DNA from: Gammaproteobacteria bacterium
GTDB taxonomy: Bacteria; Pseudomonadota; Gammaproteobacteria; Arenicellales; JAJDZL01
Assembly (NCBI GenBank): GCA_022823625.1
Contig: JAJEHQ010000013.1
Coordinates: forward strand, 1-64,000
Length of the DNA stretch: 64,000 nucleotides
Reading direction: 5' to 3'
Position 1 is the first letter of the stretch. Each line of letters opens with the position of its first letter. The position numbers and the translations under genes were made by a program. Positions 7,943 through 16,745 of the stretch are shown here, one piece after another. The notes under the pieces are model-generated. The model ran no database searches. It was not told where the DNA came from and was given only the letters and a program-made list of their open reading frames with translations.

Positions 7943-9439
7943 TTAAGTCGCACCCTCAACGGGTTGGTCAACCGCTTGCGTTGCTACCAGTTTCTGTACC
8001 CAGAGGATAATGCCGATAACAGGGATACCGATGAGCGCTGTGATAATGAAGAAAGTGTGATATCCCACACCATCGACTATAGAGCCTGAGTAGCCGGCCA
8101 CAACTTTTGGTAACAGTAGCATGATCGAGGTGAAAATCGCATACTGCATTGCAGTGAAGCGAATGTTGGTCAGACTTGAGAGATAAGCGACGAATGCAGC
8201 TGACGCCAAACCAGCGCTGACACTGTCGATGACGATCACAAATAAAAGCATGTTTGTGGTAGGATTCACCGCCAACGCCATAAACAGCAGATTGGACCCT
8301 GCTGAGAGAACCGCACCAAGCAACAGTGTGCGAAGTACACCAAATCGAAGCGAAAGTACTCCGCCAATCAAACCGCCTGCTATCGAAGCGATCAGTCCAT
8401 ACAGTTTTGAGTATTGTGCGATTTGAGTTTTAGTGAACCCAATGTCGATGTAAAACACATTTGCAATAACTCCAAGCACAATATCAGAAATTCGATAGGT
8501 ACCGACCAACAGCAGAATGATGAGTGCCAGACGACCGTATCGGACAAAAAAATCGGAAATCGGGTTGAGGTAGGATTCGTGAATGTGTTGCATCTCAACT
8601 ACACGGGCTCTGATTAGCAACCATGCAACGACACCTGCCAGCGATACCGAAATCGCCATTCGACAGGTTTCGAGAAGTAGTCGTGTCGGCGCAGAATTAA
8701 ATCCCCATTCTTCAACGATGACAGTTTTTGCAGACTTAACGAAATCGCCAGTCAGATAGAATCCCAGTACAAAAGCGCCGATAGCCAAAACAAAAACCAG
8801 CAAAAATCGAAGGTAATCTCGAGCCCCCTTAAACGCAGTGTTTTCAATAAGACTGTGCTTAGGTTCAGGATTCAGCAAGGTTGTGACGATACCCACCAGC
8901 ATAAAGCCGGCCATCATCTGGTAAACGGAAGACCAGGCCCTGAAACTGTACTCACCACCGCCAATGATGTCAGCCATCCAAAGCGCTCCGGCACCAGAAA
9001 CAATCAGTGCGACCCGGTATCCGGCAATATACATGCCGGACAGCATCGTTTGTAGGTCCGGCGGCGCGGATTCGATGCGATAGGCATCGATTACGATGTC
9101 CTGTGTTGCAGACGAAAAACCGATGCAGACCGCACCGATGACTGTCATTATTAGCAAATCAGTCTTCGGGTCGAAAAATGATGTCCAAAATATGCTGATG
9201 ATGATGGCAAACTGGGAAACCAGCAGCCAGGCACGACGACGACCCAATTTACGGGTTAGATAGGGAAGTGGCATCCTGTCCACAATTGGTGCCCAGACAA
9301 ATTTGAATGAGTAACCTAACGCAGCCCAGCTAAGAAAGGTGATTGTCGCCCTTTCAATACCTGCTTCACGAAGCCACACGGACAGGGTTCCGAAAACCAG
9401 CAATAATGGAAGACCAGCTGAAAATCCCAGAAACAGCAT
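7943..9439 (-). CDS. AmpG-type MFS permease (muropeptide transporter-like)
   Basis: An inner-membrane major facilitator protein of the AmpG family, which imports anhydro-muropeptides for cell-wall recycling. The first segment LGFSAGLPLLLVFGTLSVWL and the motif TRKLGRRRAWLL are characteristic, followed by about a dozen hydrophobic segments. ATG 9439 gives 498 aa but begins right at the first membrane helix. The frame stays open upstream to a TGA at 9560-9562 and encodes an AmpG-like cytoplasmic lead (YNWKEATKGLFHPRA). That stretch has no ATG, GTG or TTG. An ATC at 9511 sits 9 bases after GGGAAGG. Either the start is the ATG, or a rare start codon is used. Confidence 0.85.
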   Translation of the reverse strand: MLFLGFSAGLPLLLVFGTLSVWLREAGIERATITFLSWAALGYSFKFVWAPIVDRMPLPYLTRKLGRRRAWLLVSQFAIIISIFWTSFFDPKTDLLIMTVIGAVCIGFSSATQDIVIDAYRIESAPPDLQTMLSGMYIAGYRVALIVSGAGALWMADIIGGGEYSFRAWSSVYQMMAGFMLVGIVTTLLNPEPKHSLIENTAFKGARDYLRFLLVFVLAIGAFVLGFYLTGDFVKSAKTVIVEEWGFNSAPTRLLLETCRMAISVSLAGVVAWLLIRARVVEMQHIHESYLNPISDFFVRYGRLALIILLLVGTYRISDIVLGVIANVFYIDIGFTKTQIAQYSKLYGLIASIAGGLIGGVLSLRFGVLRTLLLGAVLSAGSNLLFMALAVNPTTNMLLFVIVIDSVSAGLASAAFVAYLSSLTNIRFTAMQYAIFTSIMLLLPKVVAGYSGSIVDGVGYHTFFIITALIGIPVIGIILWVQKLVATQAVDQPVEGAT

Positions 9440-9574
9440 GCAGATTGCACGCGGGTGAAAAAGCCCTTTGGTCGCTTCTTTCCAGTTATACGTCGTTGAA
9501 TTTGAACCGATGTCTAGATACCTTCCCTGATGTTGGATGAGTTTCTTTGCCCAACCTTGTCACACTAATACCAG

Positions 9575-10141
9575 TTAACCGAGCATCTGATAACCAAGTG
9601 TTTCTAGAAATCTGACGCCAAAAGAATCCACAAGATTCAAAAAAATCAGGACCAGAATTGGAGAAAAATCGAGTCCGCCCAAAGTCGGAATGATACGTCG
9701 AGCCGGTCGCATGATCGGTTCGGTAAATGTTAATATCAGGCGGGTGAGGGGTGTAATGCGTCGAGCAACCCAACTCATTACAACACGAATCAGAATAGCG
9801 GCAATAAATATGGTTATGGCGTAATCAAGCAGTCTGGCTGGAGTCAGAATAAGGAGTGCAAAGATGTTTCCGCTGACACCTTGGAGAGAAACAAAAAGAA
9901 AACGTTCGACTGCTGTAATAATGAATGCCAGGACAAAGGGTGATCCAATATCAGCGCCTGAAATGCGGGGTACGAATATCCGAAGAATACGAATCGGTAC
10001 TCTAGTCAGGCGATCAATGATTTGCGAAACCGGGTTGTGAAAATCAGCATCCGTATATTGCAGCAAGGCGCGCAATACTGTTATGACAGCGTAGATTTCA
10101 ACCAGCGTACGCAACAGCTCTAAAGAAATGGGGATGTCCAT
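9575..10141 (-). CDS. yggT: YggT family membrane protein
   Basis: A 188-aa integral membrane protein with two tandem YggT repeats of about 90 residues. Each has a hydrophobic helix pair and an arginine-rich loop ending in a P-R-I/P-x-x-G/S stretch (PIRILRIFVPRISGADI in the first, PIMRPARRIIPTLGGLDFSP in the second). Function in the family is poorly known; roles in osmotic adaptation or division-site assembly have been proposed. It starts 5 bases after the proC stop, so the two are an operon, the standard gammaproteobacterial order. Confidence 0.9.
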   Translation of the reverse strand: MDIPISLELLRTLVEIYAVITVLRALLQYTDADFHNPVSQIIDRLTRVPIRILRIFVPRISGADIGSPFVLAFIITAVERFLFVSLQGVSGNIFALLILTPARLLDYAITIFIAAILIRVVMSWVARRITPLTRLILTFTEPIMRPARRIIPTLGGLDFSPILVLIFLNLVDSFGVRFLETLGYQMLG

Positions 10142-10146
10142 ACCTG

Positions 10147-10995
10147 TTAGTCAGGGCTCGCGGGTTGAGACATTTCAATTGATCTTTTTTCTGCAGCTTG
10201 AATCGCTGAAATAATACTTTGTTTAACTTCGGCTTCGTTGAGCACATTGAGTGCTGCCGCCGTTGTTCCGCCTGGTGAGGTTACACGCTGTCGCAATATT
10301 GCCGGACTTTCGCTACTGGCAACTGATAGAAGTGCAGCCCCAACCGCAGTTTCAGTGGCCAGCAAATGCGCAGTTTCAGGTTCGAGACCAAGTTCAATCG
10401 CAGCCTCTTCAATGCATTCAATCAGGTAAAAGAAATATGCCGGACCACTCCCGGAAACTGCTGTAACGGAATCCAACAAACGCTCATCAGGCAGCCAGAC
10501 AGTTTTTCCGACTGCTGACATGATGTTTTGAACCACTGTTTTTTCCTCTTCAGAAACTTCTGGGTTGGCATACATCGCTGAAACCCCCTTCTGAATCAAT
10601 GCCGGAGTATTTGGCATCACACGTACGATACTAAGGTTTCCGCCCGACCAGGAGTCGAGGTCAACCAGTCGAATCCCTGCTGCGATTGAAATCAGTAGTG
10701 GGCTCGATGACTGGAGAGAACTTGCAACGCTTGAGAGGGCGCCTTGCATGACTTGTGGTTTAAGGGCAAGTACAACTGTTGAGGAAGCTGCTACAACTGC
10801 GTGATTGGACTTTTCAACGCGAACCGAAAAAATTTCGGCAACGTATTTGCGAGCGTCTTCAGACAGGTCAGATACGATTATGGCGTCGCGACTGTAGCCA
10901 TTGGCAATAAGTCCGCCAATCAGGCTGCGAGCCATATTACCGCCGCCGATAAAACCGATGGTTGAGTTACTGGATTGATGTTCCGATGAAGGCAC
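10147..10995 (-). CDS. proC: Pyrroline-5-carboxylate reductase
   Basis: Catalyses the last step of proline synthesis, reducing pyrroline-5-carboxylate with NAD(P)H in the cytosol. It is 282 aa. The Rossmann motif FIGGGNMARSLIGGLIANG is at the N-terminus. RVMPNTPALIQKGVSAMYAN and the dimerisation/active-site segment AVSGSGPAYFFYLIE are intact, as is the C-terminal VTSPGGTTAAALNVL. It is followed immediately by yggT. Its usual partner yggS, normally just upstream, is instead about 5.7 kb away across an accessory block. Confidence 0.96.
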   Translation of the reverse strand: MPSSEHQSSNSTIGFIGGGNMARSLIGGLIANGYSRDAIIVSDLSEDARKYVAEIFSVRVEKSNHAVVAASSTVVLALKPQVMQGALSSVASSLQSSSPLLISIAAGIRLVDLDSWSGGNLSIVRVMPNTPALIQKGVSAMYANPEVSEEEKTVVQNIMSAVGKTVWLPDERLLDSVTAVSGSGPAYFFYLIECIEEAAIELGLEPETAHLLATETAVGAALLSVASSESPAILRQRVTSPGGTTAAALNVLNEAEVKQSIISAIQAAEKRSIEMSQPASPD

Positions 10996-11363
10996 GGATT
11001 TCTATTTTGTATGGGAAGTTGCCGGCAAATTATATTCTCTGTACGAATGCTGTTTTTTTTTAGAGTCAAGTTGTTCCAGCGTTAAGATTTGGTGCAATGA
11101 AATAGGCACTTTCGGAAAGAGTTTGTGGGGAATTCCGCGCGGACAATTGAAAATTCAGATTTGACCTTTGGGCTACGGATAAGTCCCTGAGGCTTAAATT
11201 GAGGATAGGTACAGCCTTGAAAGTGTGGAATTGAATATTCGACTTAAAGATTACTACGCTGGAGACTGACCTGTATGTTGTTGCTTTTGGTATAGGTTTC
11301 ATTCATAAGTGGCTATGATAGAATGAAACACAACTTCGAAATAAATCGGATTGAGGCTGTGAG
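10996..11363. other. Intergenic region between proC and ankyrin gene
   Basis: This 368-base stretch lies between divergent genes and marks the left edge of the block that separates proC from yggS. No convincing gene, repeat or terminator is visible. It contains a T8 run at 11052-11059. An AT-rich TATGAT element about 50 bases before the ankyrin gene may be a -10 box, without a clear -35 partner. Confidence 0.3.
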
Positions 11364-13262
11364 ATGAACTACGAAAGATATCTATCAATAATTTTTGCCT
11401 CAATTTTTGCTGCATTTGCACTGATCATGCAAGTGGCATACGGCGATTACGAAGATGGCGTGCAAGCGTGGAACGAGCGTCGCTTCCAAGATGCGGTTTC
11501 CGAATGGATGGAATCAGCGGAATCAGGAGATGGGAGATCCATGCTGGCGCTTGGCAAAGCGTATGCACGCGGACTGGGTGTGTTGCGAAACTTGACAGAG
11601 GCGCATAAATGGTACAACCTCGCAGCGAGCCGCGGAATAGCGGAAGCAGCAGATGAACGCGATGCTCTAGAGGCGAAAATGACTGGCGATGAGCGCACCA
11701 GAGCAGAAGAACTCGCAAGTCAATGGCAGCAGGCACAGACAGATGTTGGCAGTCAGCCCACATCCGAGAAACCACCAGAAGATTCGACTGTTGAATCAAC
11801 TGAGATCGAACTGACTTCTCGCTCAGCGATTCGGGAGGCACAGTCACTGCTGGCAGAATTGGGTTATCAGCCCGGCCCGGTTGATGGACTCTGGGGGCAG
11901 AAAACCGGAGTTGCGTATCGATCTTTTCTTGTCGATCAGAATCTGCCTGAATCTGATGTCCTAACACAAGCATCATTGTTTGCGTTAAGGGAAACTGCTG
12001 GACGTCCGACGGAAATCGCTTCTGATGACGGCCAGACATCTTCACAAGCGCCTCAGCAAATCTCGGGTGACACGATTCGGGAAGCACAGACACTATTGGC
12101 ATTGTTGGGTTACAACCCTGGTCCAGCAGATGGAGTTTGGGGGCCGAATTCTGCTCGTGCATACCAGTCTTTCCTAAGGGACAACAACCTGCCAATTACT
12201 GATGTTTTAACCACAGATTCAATTCTTGCGATAAGAGAGGTAGCAGGTCTGTCAGCGGTGTCCACACCGGTCACCAGCCAACCGTCCACTCAGCAGGACG
12301 AATCAGGAGAATTACCAAGTTTTATCTTTGGTGACAACAGTCAAGAAACCGAAGCTGCTGACAATAATTCTGATTACGGATCAACTGGAAATCGATCAAC
12401 GGAATCCACGGTGAGAACGGAGCAGCCAAGTACCGTCGAAGTCGAGGATACAGACGCGGCGGCTCAAACCTTGATGACCATCCTTTCAATTATTACGGGA
12501 GAAAACTTGGAGATTAGTGCGCATTCGAGTCAGGAAATTAATAAATTTGAAAACTTGTTGGGACGAACGCCATCGACTATCGCCGAAGATGAAAATGGTT
12601 GGACCGATCTGCACTGGGCGGCGGCTTTAAATTTGCCGGAAACTGTCAAGAGGCTGGTTCAGGCAGGCATGTCCGTCAATATAAGCATGAAAGCGGATCA
12701 GAGACAGTTCAGCTATGCGTTGCGTCAAAATCTAGCGCAGGTGAATTCAGCTGTATACATCACCCAGCATATTCAAGCAGTTGGCAGAGTAGGCGCTTCT
12801 CCGCTGCACATTGCGGCCTTAATGAACTCACAAGAAGCGGCACAAGTGCTCATTGACCTAGGCGCCCGTGTCAATCAGACAACCATAATGAATGAGACAC
12901 CACTGTTCTATGCTATTTCTGGCAAGGCGATTGAGGTTGCGCAAACTCTAATTGTCCATAATGCCGACATCAATCTAAACGACTTTGACGGCTTTTCGCC
13001 ATTGCATATGTCAGCTTATCGAAACTCGGCTGACTCACTGATTCTGCTGCTTGAAAACGGTGCGAACATTGAGTCACTGACTCGGCGCAATTGGACCCCG
13101 CTTCACGTAGCAGCGTGGACAAATTCAAGGGAGGCGGCTAGAGCGCTGATTGCAAGAGGAGCGGATCTCACTGCTACTACAGATAGAAACCTGACACCGC
13201 TGGATTTGGCGAGTGACGAAAACCATACTAATATGATGCGGCTTTTGTTGCTAGGTTTTTGA
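11364..13262 (+). CDS. Secreted Sel1 / peptidoglycan-binding / ankyrin protein
   Basis: A 632-aa mosaic protein. Residues 1-27 are a signal peptide (hydrophobic IIFASIFAAFALIMQVAYG). Residues 28-120 form one or two Sel1/TPR-like repeats (SMLALGKAYARGLGVLRNLT). Two PG_binding_1 domains follow at about 155-210 and 237-293 (each IREAQ.LLA.LGY.PGP.DG.WG). A low-complexity polar linker runs to about 400. The C-terminus has six ankyrin repeats (for example TPLHVAAWTNSREAARALIA) with a roughly 30-residue insertion after the first. The predicted place is the periplasm or cell surface, attached to murein, with the ankyrin part as a protein-binding arm. The two PG-binding units are similar at DNA level, so the duplication is recent. 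The partner is unknown. Confidence 0.85.
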   Translation: MNYERYLSIIFASIFAAFALIMQVAYGDYEDGVQAWNERRFQDAVSEWMESAESGDGRSMLALGKAYARGLGVLRNLTEAHKWYNLAASRGIAEAADERDALEAKMTGDERTRAEELASQWQQAQTDVGSQPTSEKPPEDSTVESTEIELTSRSAIREAQSLLAELGYQPGPVDGLWGQKTGVAYRSFLVDQNLPESDVLTQASLFALRETAGRPTEIASDDGQTSSQAPQQISGDTIREAQTLLALLGYNPGPADGVWGPNSARAYQSFLRDNNLPITDVLTTDSILAIREVAGLSAVSTPVTSQPSTQQDESGELPSFIFGDNSQETEAADNNSDYGSTGNRSTESTVRTEQPSTVEVEDTDAAAQTLMTILSIITGENLEISAHSSQEINKFENLLGRTPSTIAEDENGWTDLHWAAALNLPETVKRLVQAGMSVNISMKADQRQFSYALRQNLAQVNSAVYITQHIQAVGRVGASPLHIAALMNSQEAAQVLIDLGARVNQTTIMNETPLFYAISGKAIEVAQTLIVHNADINLNDFDGFSPLHMSAYRNSADSLILLLENGANIESLTRRNWTPLHVAAWTNSREAARALIARGADLTATTDRNLTPLDLASDENHTNMMRLLLLGF

Positions 13263-13449
13263 GAGACTAAAACTGTTGGCTATACGTGTAATCAATCGTA
13301 CTCATTATCTGAATCTGAGAAAAGACGATTGACAAACAGAAATCCATTTGAATTGGCCGAAGTAGAATTAAGACTATCGCCATAGAATGACTACCTGACC
13401 ACCAATTCCAGCAATTTAAACTTGACTGTACAGCATCTGTTTGCCTTCA

Positions 13450-14406
13450 ATGAATCCAATCGCAAGAATTACACCGAGTCTCGCATCTGAAAAGGATATC
13501 CAGATGCGGTTGAAGGCGTTTGCGCGCGTCAGGGAACTAACCGAAATTCACGGACACCTCACAAAACAGGAATTAGATCTCGGATTTGAACATGAAGGTG
13601 AAATCATCCAGCTACACTCTAAGGCTGGACAGGGAATTTGGAAGCCTACACAAATGGATTATTTACTGTCGGTCAAAACGGTTATTCCCGAGCCTGGTGG
13701 TAAAGTTTGGTATGAAGATCAACTCACCGCGCACCAAAGCATATTTGAAGAAAGTGATGCAATAGATTACGATTTCATGGGTAAAAATCCACATGATGCT
13801 CGAAATCAGTGGTTACGAAACGCGTGTGAACTGCAAATTCCTATCATCTATTTTTTGGGAATCGCGCCGCGTCGCTATCAAGCGATAATGCCAACATTCA
13901 TTCAGGATTGGGACCAACATCACCTTAAAGTTCGGCTGGTATTTGGGGACCTCGTTCATAATCAACTAACGCCACCTGAAAATCATAGTGAGCGTCGTTA
14001 CGCTTTAAGAATCGTGAAACAAAGACTGCATCAGTCGACATTTCGTGAAGCGGTTATCAACGCTTATGGCGGACGTTGTGCTATATCCAGACTTCGCGAA
14101 CCACGTCTTATTGACGCTGCACACATTGTCCCCGACAAAGATATCAAATTTGGACAGCCTATCGTTCCAAACGGTTTACCTCTTTCAAAAATTCATCATG
14201 CTGCATTTGATGCCAACTTGTTGGGGGTAGATCCTGACTACAAACTGCACTTGTCCGAGCGACTGTTGGTTCAGCAAGACGGTCCGATGTTGGAACTGTT
14301 GAAGGAGTTTCACGGAAAATCCATTCAATTGCCAAAACGACCTGAAGATTGTCCAGATCGAGATCGGCTTGCAGTACGCTTTGAGAACTTCAAATCTGCG
14401 GCGTGA
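13450..14406 (+). CDS. HNH endonuclease, putative stand-alone restriction enzyme
   Basis: About 318 aa. The C-terminal third is an HNH nuclease (HNH_2 type): GGRCAISRLREPRLIDAAHI, then NGLPLSKIHHAAFDANLLGV, giving the His/Asn/His metal site. The second Cys that many relatives have after CAxx is missing. The N-terminal half, with GIWKPTQMDYLLSV and the pair FMGKNPHDARNQWL / IPIIYFLGIAPRRYQAI, matches the recognition-type domain of predicted HNH restriction enzymes. No methyltransferase lies beside it, so it may target modified or foreign DNA. ATG 13450 is assumed; TTG 13441 is also in frame. Neither has a strong ribosome site. Confidence 0.75.
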   Translation: MNPIARITPSLASEKDIQMRLKAFARVRELTEIHGHLTKQELDLGFEHEGEIIQLHSKAGQGIWKPTQMDYLLSVKTVIPEPGGKVWYEDQLTAHQSIFEESDAIDYDFMGKNPHDARNQWLRNACELQIPIIYFLGIAPRRYQAIMPTFIQDWDQHHLKVRLVFGDLVHNQLTPPENHSERRYALRIVKQRLHQSTFREAVINAYGGRCAISRLREPRLIDAAHIVPDKDIKFGQPIVPNGLPLSKIHHAAFDANLLGVDPDYKLHLSERLLVQQDGPMLELLKEFHGKSIQLPKRPEDCPDRDRLAVRFENFKSAA

Positions 14407-14455
14407 CAAATTTACTCAGTGAAATCTAATCTGCTGGGAACAACTACAGTATTAA

Positions 14456-14640
14456 CTATTCGATTTTTAATGAATTGAATTCAAGTAGTGACGTTCCAAT
14501 TTGCACATAAGCAGAACCTTCAGTACCAGCTTGTTCAATTTCCTCGGTCATACCCAGAATCAGCGTCTCTGAGTAGTGACCAAGACTGTTTGCCTGTTCA
14601 AGCGAATCTAACATCGGCAAATCCTTCCCGCTTAACGAGA
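14456..14640 (-). pseudogene. Decayed 3' end of a yggS copy
   Basis: Reading minus, the segment ends with SLEQANSLGHYSETLILGMT and then EEIEQAGTEGSAYVQIGTSL. This aligns with the last 47 residues of the intact YggS at 16746-17435 with about 25 identities by eye. The DNA also aligns base for base (for example TTTGCCTGTTCAAGC and TCGGTCATACCCA). An open frame runs on to 14689, but residues before the yggS part are antisense to the next relic. It is therefore a chimera, not a gene. The intact copy is on the same strand about 2.3 kb to the right. Confidence 0.7.
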
Positions 14641-14770
14641 AGCGGATGAACCTTTCTTGACCGCTCGGTGGATGAGTGATTCTTGCCACTGTGGTGATTC
14701 ACATCGTAAGCTCTGGAAAGCGGTAGAAAATGCCGGATGGTCCGGTCAAGGACGAAAGGGACAAGAATTA
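14641..14770 (+). pseudogene. Decayed 3' end of an EamA transporter gene copy
   Basis: On the plus strand, 14641-14770 aligns with 15712-15841, the end of the intact EamA gene downstream. Shared runs include AAGCTCTGG, AAGCGG and GGTGG.T.AGTGATT. In the matching frame it reads HIVSSGKR-stop-KMPDGPV, against YITSSGKRKKVPDNPV in the intact gene. It has an in-frame stop and small indels, so it is non-coding. It abuts the yggS relic directly, forming a junction absent from the intact arrangement. Similarity may fade out by about 14820. Confidence 0.65.
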
Positions 14771-14950
14771 GAAATATTTCGATGATCATCGAATCGATTT
14801 CGATTGATCGAAGTATCGGGGAAGTTAAAATCCTTGGCGGAAAATAGTTCTAGGTGATGCTACTATCACATACTTCGTACGATATTGCGTTCTTGAAATG
14901 ACACTCCACTCCTTTGAGTCTTCTTTCGCAACAAACATGAACTCATACTA

Positions 14951-15841
14951 ATGCGGAAAACTGATGAATTGGGTGTGCTGCTCGTACTTGTGGCCGCGGT
15001 TTCATGGAGTACAGCAGGGCTGTTTACCCGCGTTGTTACTACTGATATTCCAACGACGCTGTTCTGGCGGTCGTTGTTTGGCGGACTCTGTGTGTTCGGA
15101 AGCGCAATGGCTATGCACCATACCACCGATTTCCGCACAGCGTTTCGTTTCACCTTAGGGGAGGCGGTAATTGCAACACTCTCCACTGCAGGAATGATTT
15201 GCTTCATTTCCGCATTTTTTCACACAACCATTGCGAACGTGGCATTTGTCTATGGCACAATGCCGCTCTTGACATTTATCCTCTCCTTGATTTTGTTGAA
15301 AGTGCGCGCGGATGCCGTGTCCCTCGGTTGCTGCGGATTATCAGCCGCTGGGGTAGTCGTGATGACATCCGGTATTAGTTTGCAGTCGGATTACCTAGGT
15401 ATCGGACTGGCGTTCGGGATGACGATTTTCATGGCCTCTCTGACTGTCGCTGCAAAATTCTTTCCAGATGCTGACAGTACAAAGGTTACGTATCTTTCCG
15501 CCTTTTTGGGCGCTTTGGTGACACTTCCCTCTGCGACATTTGGAAACACCAGTCCTGCTGACTACTTCTGGTTGATTGTTTACGGTATCGTGAACGTAGG
15601 TGTGGGCTTCGGAGCGTACATGATTGGCGTAAAACGTGTATCCGCACTGGTTGCTGCCCTTGTCGGACTGACCGAAATTCCACTGGCGCCAATCTGGGCC
15701 TGGTTGTTGTTCAGGGAACGGATGGAAGTTTCTGTATTGCTAGGTGGGTCAGTGATTGTTATTGCCGCGGTGATCTACATTACAAGCTCTGGCAAGCGGA
15801 AGAAAGTGCCTGATAATCCAGTCATGAAAGTGAAAAACTGA
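14951..15841 (+). CDS. EamA/DMT family transporter
   Basis: A 296-aa inner-membrane protein of the drug/metabolite transporter superfamily, with two EamA repeats of five helices each. The first repeat begins LLVLVAAVSWSTAGLFTRVV; the second ends VAALVGLTEIPLAPIWAWLL, the characteristic proline/glutamate motif. The substrate is unknown; relatives export amino acids, nucleobases or other metabolites. An ArsR-type regulator follows in the same direction after about 140 bases and may control it. A decayed copy of its 3' end lies just upstream. Confidence 0.88.
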   Translation: MRKTDELGVLLVLVAAVSWSTAGLFTRVVTTDIPTTLFWRSLFGGLCVFGSAMAMHHTTDFRTAFRFTLGEAVIATLSTAGMICFISAFFHTTIANVAFVYGTMPLLTFILSLILLKVRADAVSLGCCGLSAAGVVVMTSGISLQSDYLGIGLAFGMTIFMASLTVAAKFFPDADSTKVTYLSAFLGALVTLPSATFGNTSPADYFWLIVYGIVNVGVGFGAYMIGVKRVSALVAALVGLTEIPLAPIWAWLLFRERMEVSVLLGGSVIVIAAVIYITSSGKRKKVPDNPVMKVKN

Positions 15842-15979
15842 TAGGAATGTCTCGATGAACTTTTCAAAATGAGAAAAAGTATCAAAAGCGGACAGTGATT
15901 TGATGGAAGAATTGGAGTCGAATTTTTTTATATATTCGGTGTTACTGCCCTACAGTGATTTAAGCAGGAAAGGTAAGAA

Positions 15980-16687
15980 ATGGGTATTGCTGAATTTGGA
16001 CGGGTCATTGGTCACGAGAGCCGCGTAGCAATGCTTCAGGCATTGATGGGTGGCATAGCTCTGTCAGCTAGCGAATTGGCTTGGCATGCCGGGGTGACTA
16101 ACCAGACCGCAACCAGTCACCTCAATGAACTGGTGAATGCAAAATTGCTATACAGACGGAAGTGCGGGCGATTCCATTACTATGAAATTAACGGTGATTC
16201 GGTTGCATCCACTATCGAACAAATCGCATCCAGTATACCCGTGGAGGACACTCGAGATTTCAGACGGAATGTGAAGCCTGAATTGAAAAAAGCTCGATTC
16301 TGCTACGATCATCTGGCAGGGGAGCTAGGCGTGGAAATCTCTCGAATTCTCGTCCAACTCGAGGCTTTAATTCTGTATCAGGACAGTTTCCATCTTCCAG
16401 AGACAGAACACCCAATTTACCGGACAATCGGTGTTGATTTAGACGAGATTCGAAAAAGCAGGCGCCAACTTTGTCCTCGTTGCTTAGATTGGACGGAGAG
16501 ACTTCCACATGTTGCAGGCGCGGTCGGTGCGACGATTGCCGCAAAAATGGTTGAGTCTGGTTTCATAGTCCGGTCCCGAAATGACCGCTCGGTCAACATT
16601 TTGAAGTCGGGAAGGCTTTTCCTGATTGACAAGCTAGGAATAAGTCCATCGTTCTTCGCTGATGTGACTGAAATGAATAGTCCTTAG
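15980..16687 (+). CDS. ArsR-type winged-helix regulator with C-terminal extension
   Basis: A 235-aa transcription factor. Residues 1-85 form the ArsR winged helix: LSASELAWHAGVTNQTATSH is the recognition helix and LLYRRKCGRFHYYEI the beta-wing. The long C-terminal part contains LCPRCLDWTERLPHVAGAVG, a CxDWTER...H.AG motif found in a sub-group of longer ArsR relatives. CPRC might bind metal or sense thiol state, but no classic ArsR metal-site motif is obvious. AGGAAAGG lies 8-9 bases before the ATG. It probably regulates the adjacent EamA transporter. Confidence 0.85.
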   Translation: MGIAEFGRVIGHESRVAMLQALMGGIALSASELAWHAGVTNQTATSHLNELVNAKLLYRRKCGRFHYYEINGDSVASTIEQIASSIPVEDTRDFRRNVKPELKKARFCYDHLAGELGVEISRILVQLEALILYQDSFHLPETEHPIYRTIGVDLDEIRKSRRQLCPRCLDWTERLPHVAGAVGATIAAKMVESGFIVRSRNDRSVNILKSGRLFLIDKLGISPSFFADVTEMNSP

Positions 16688-16745
16688 AGTCGTAGCCCTT
16701 TATCGGTTTAAGGTCAGCAAACAGAAAGTCCGCAGGTTCCATCGG

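Noticed and set aside
11066..11302. 78-codon minus-strand open frame between proC and the ankyrin gene
   Set aside because: Unremarkable composition, no ribosome site, no recognisable motif.
14456..14689. Open frame ending in a YggS-like tail, read as a small gene
   Set aside because: Its first third is the antisense of an EamA-gene remnant, so it is a chance chimera of two relics rather than a functional protein.
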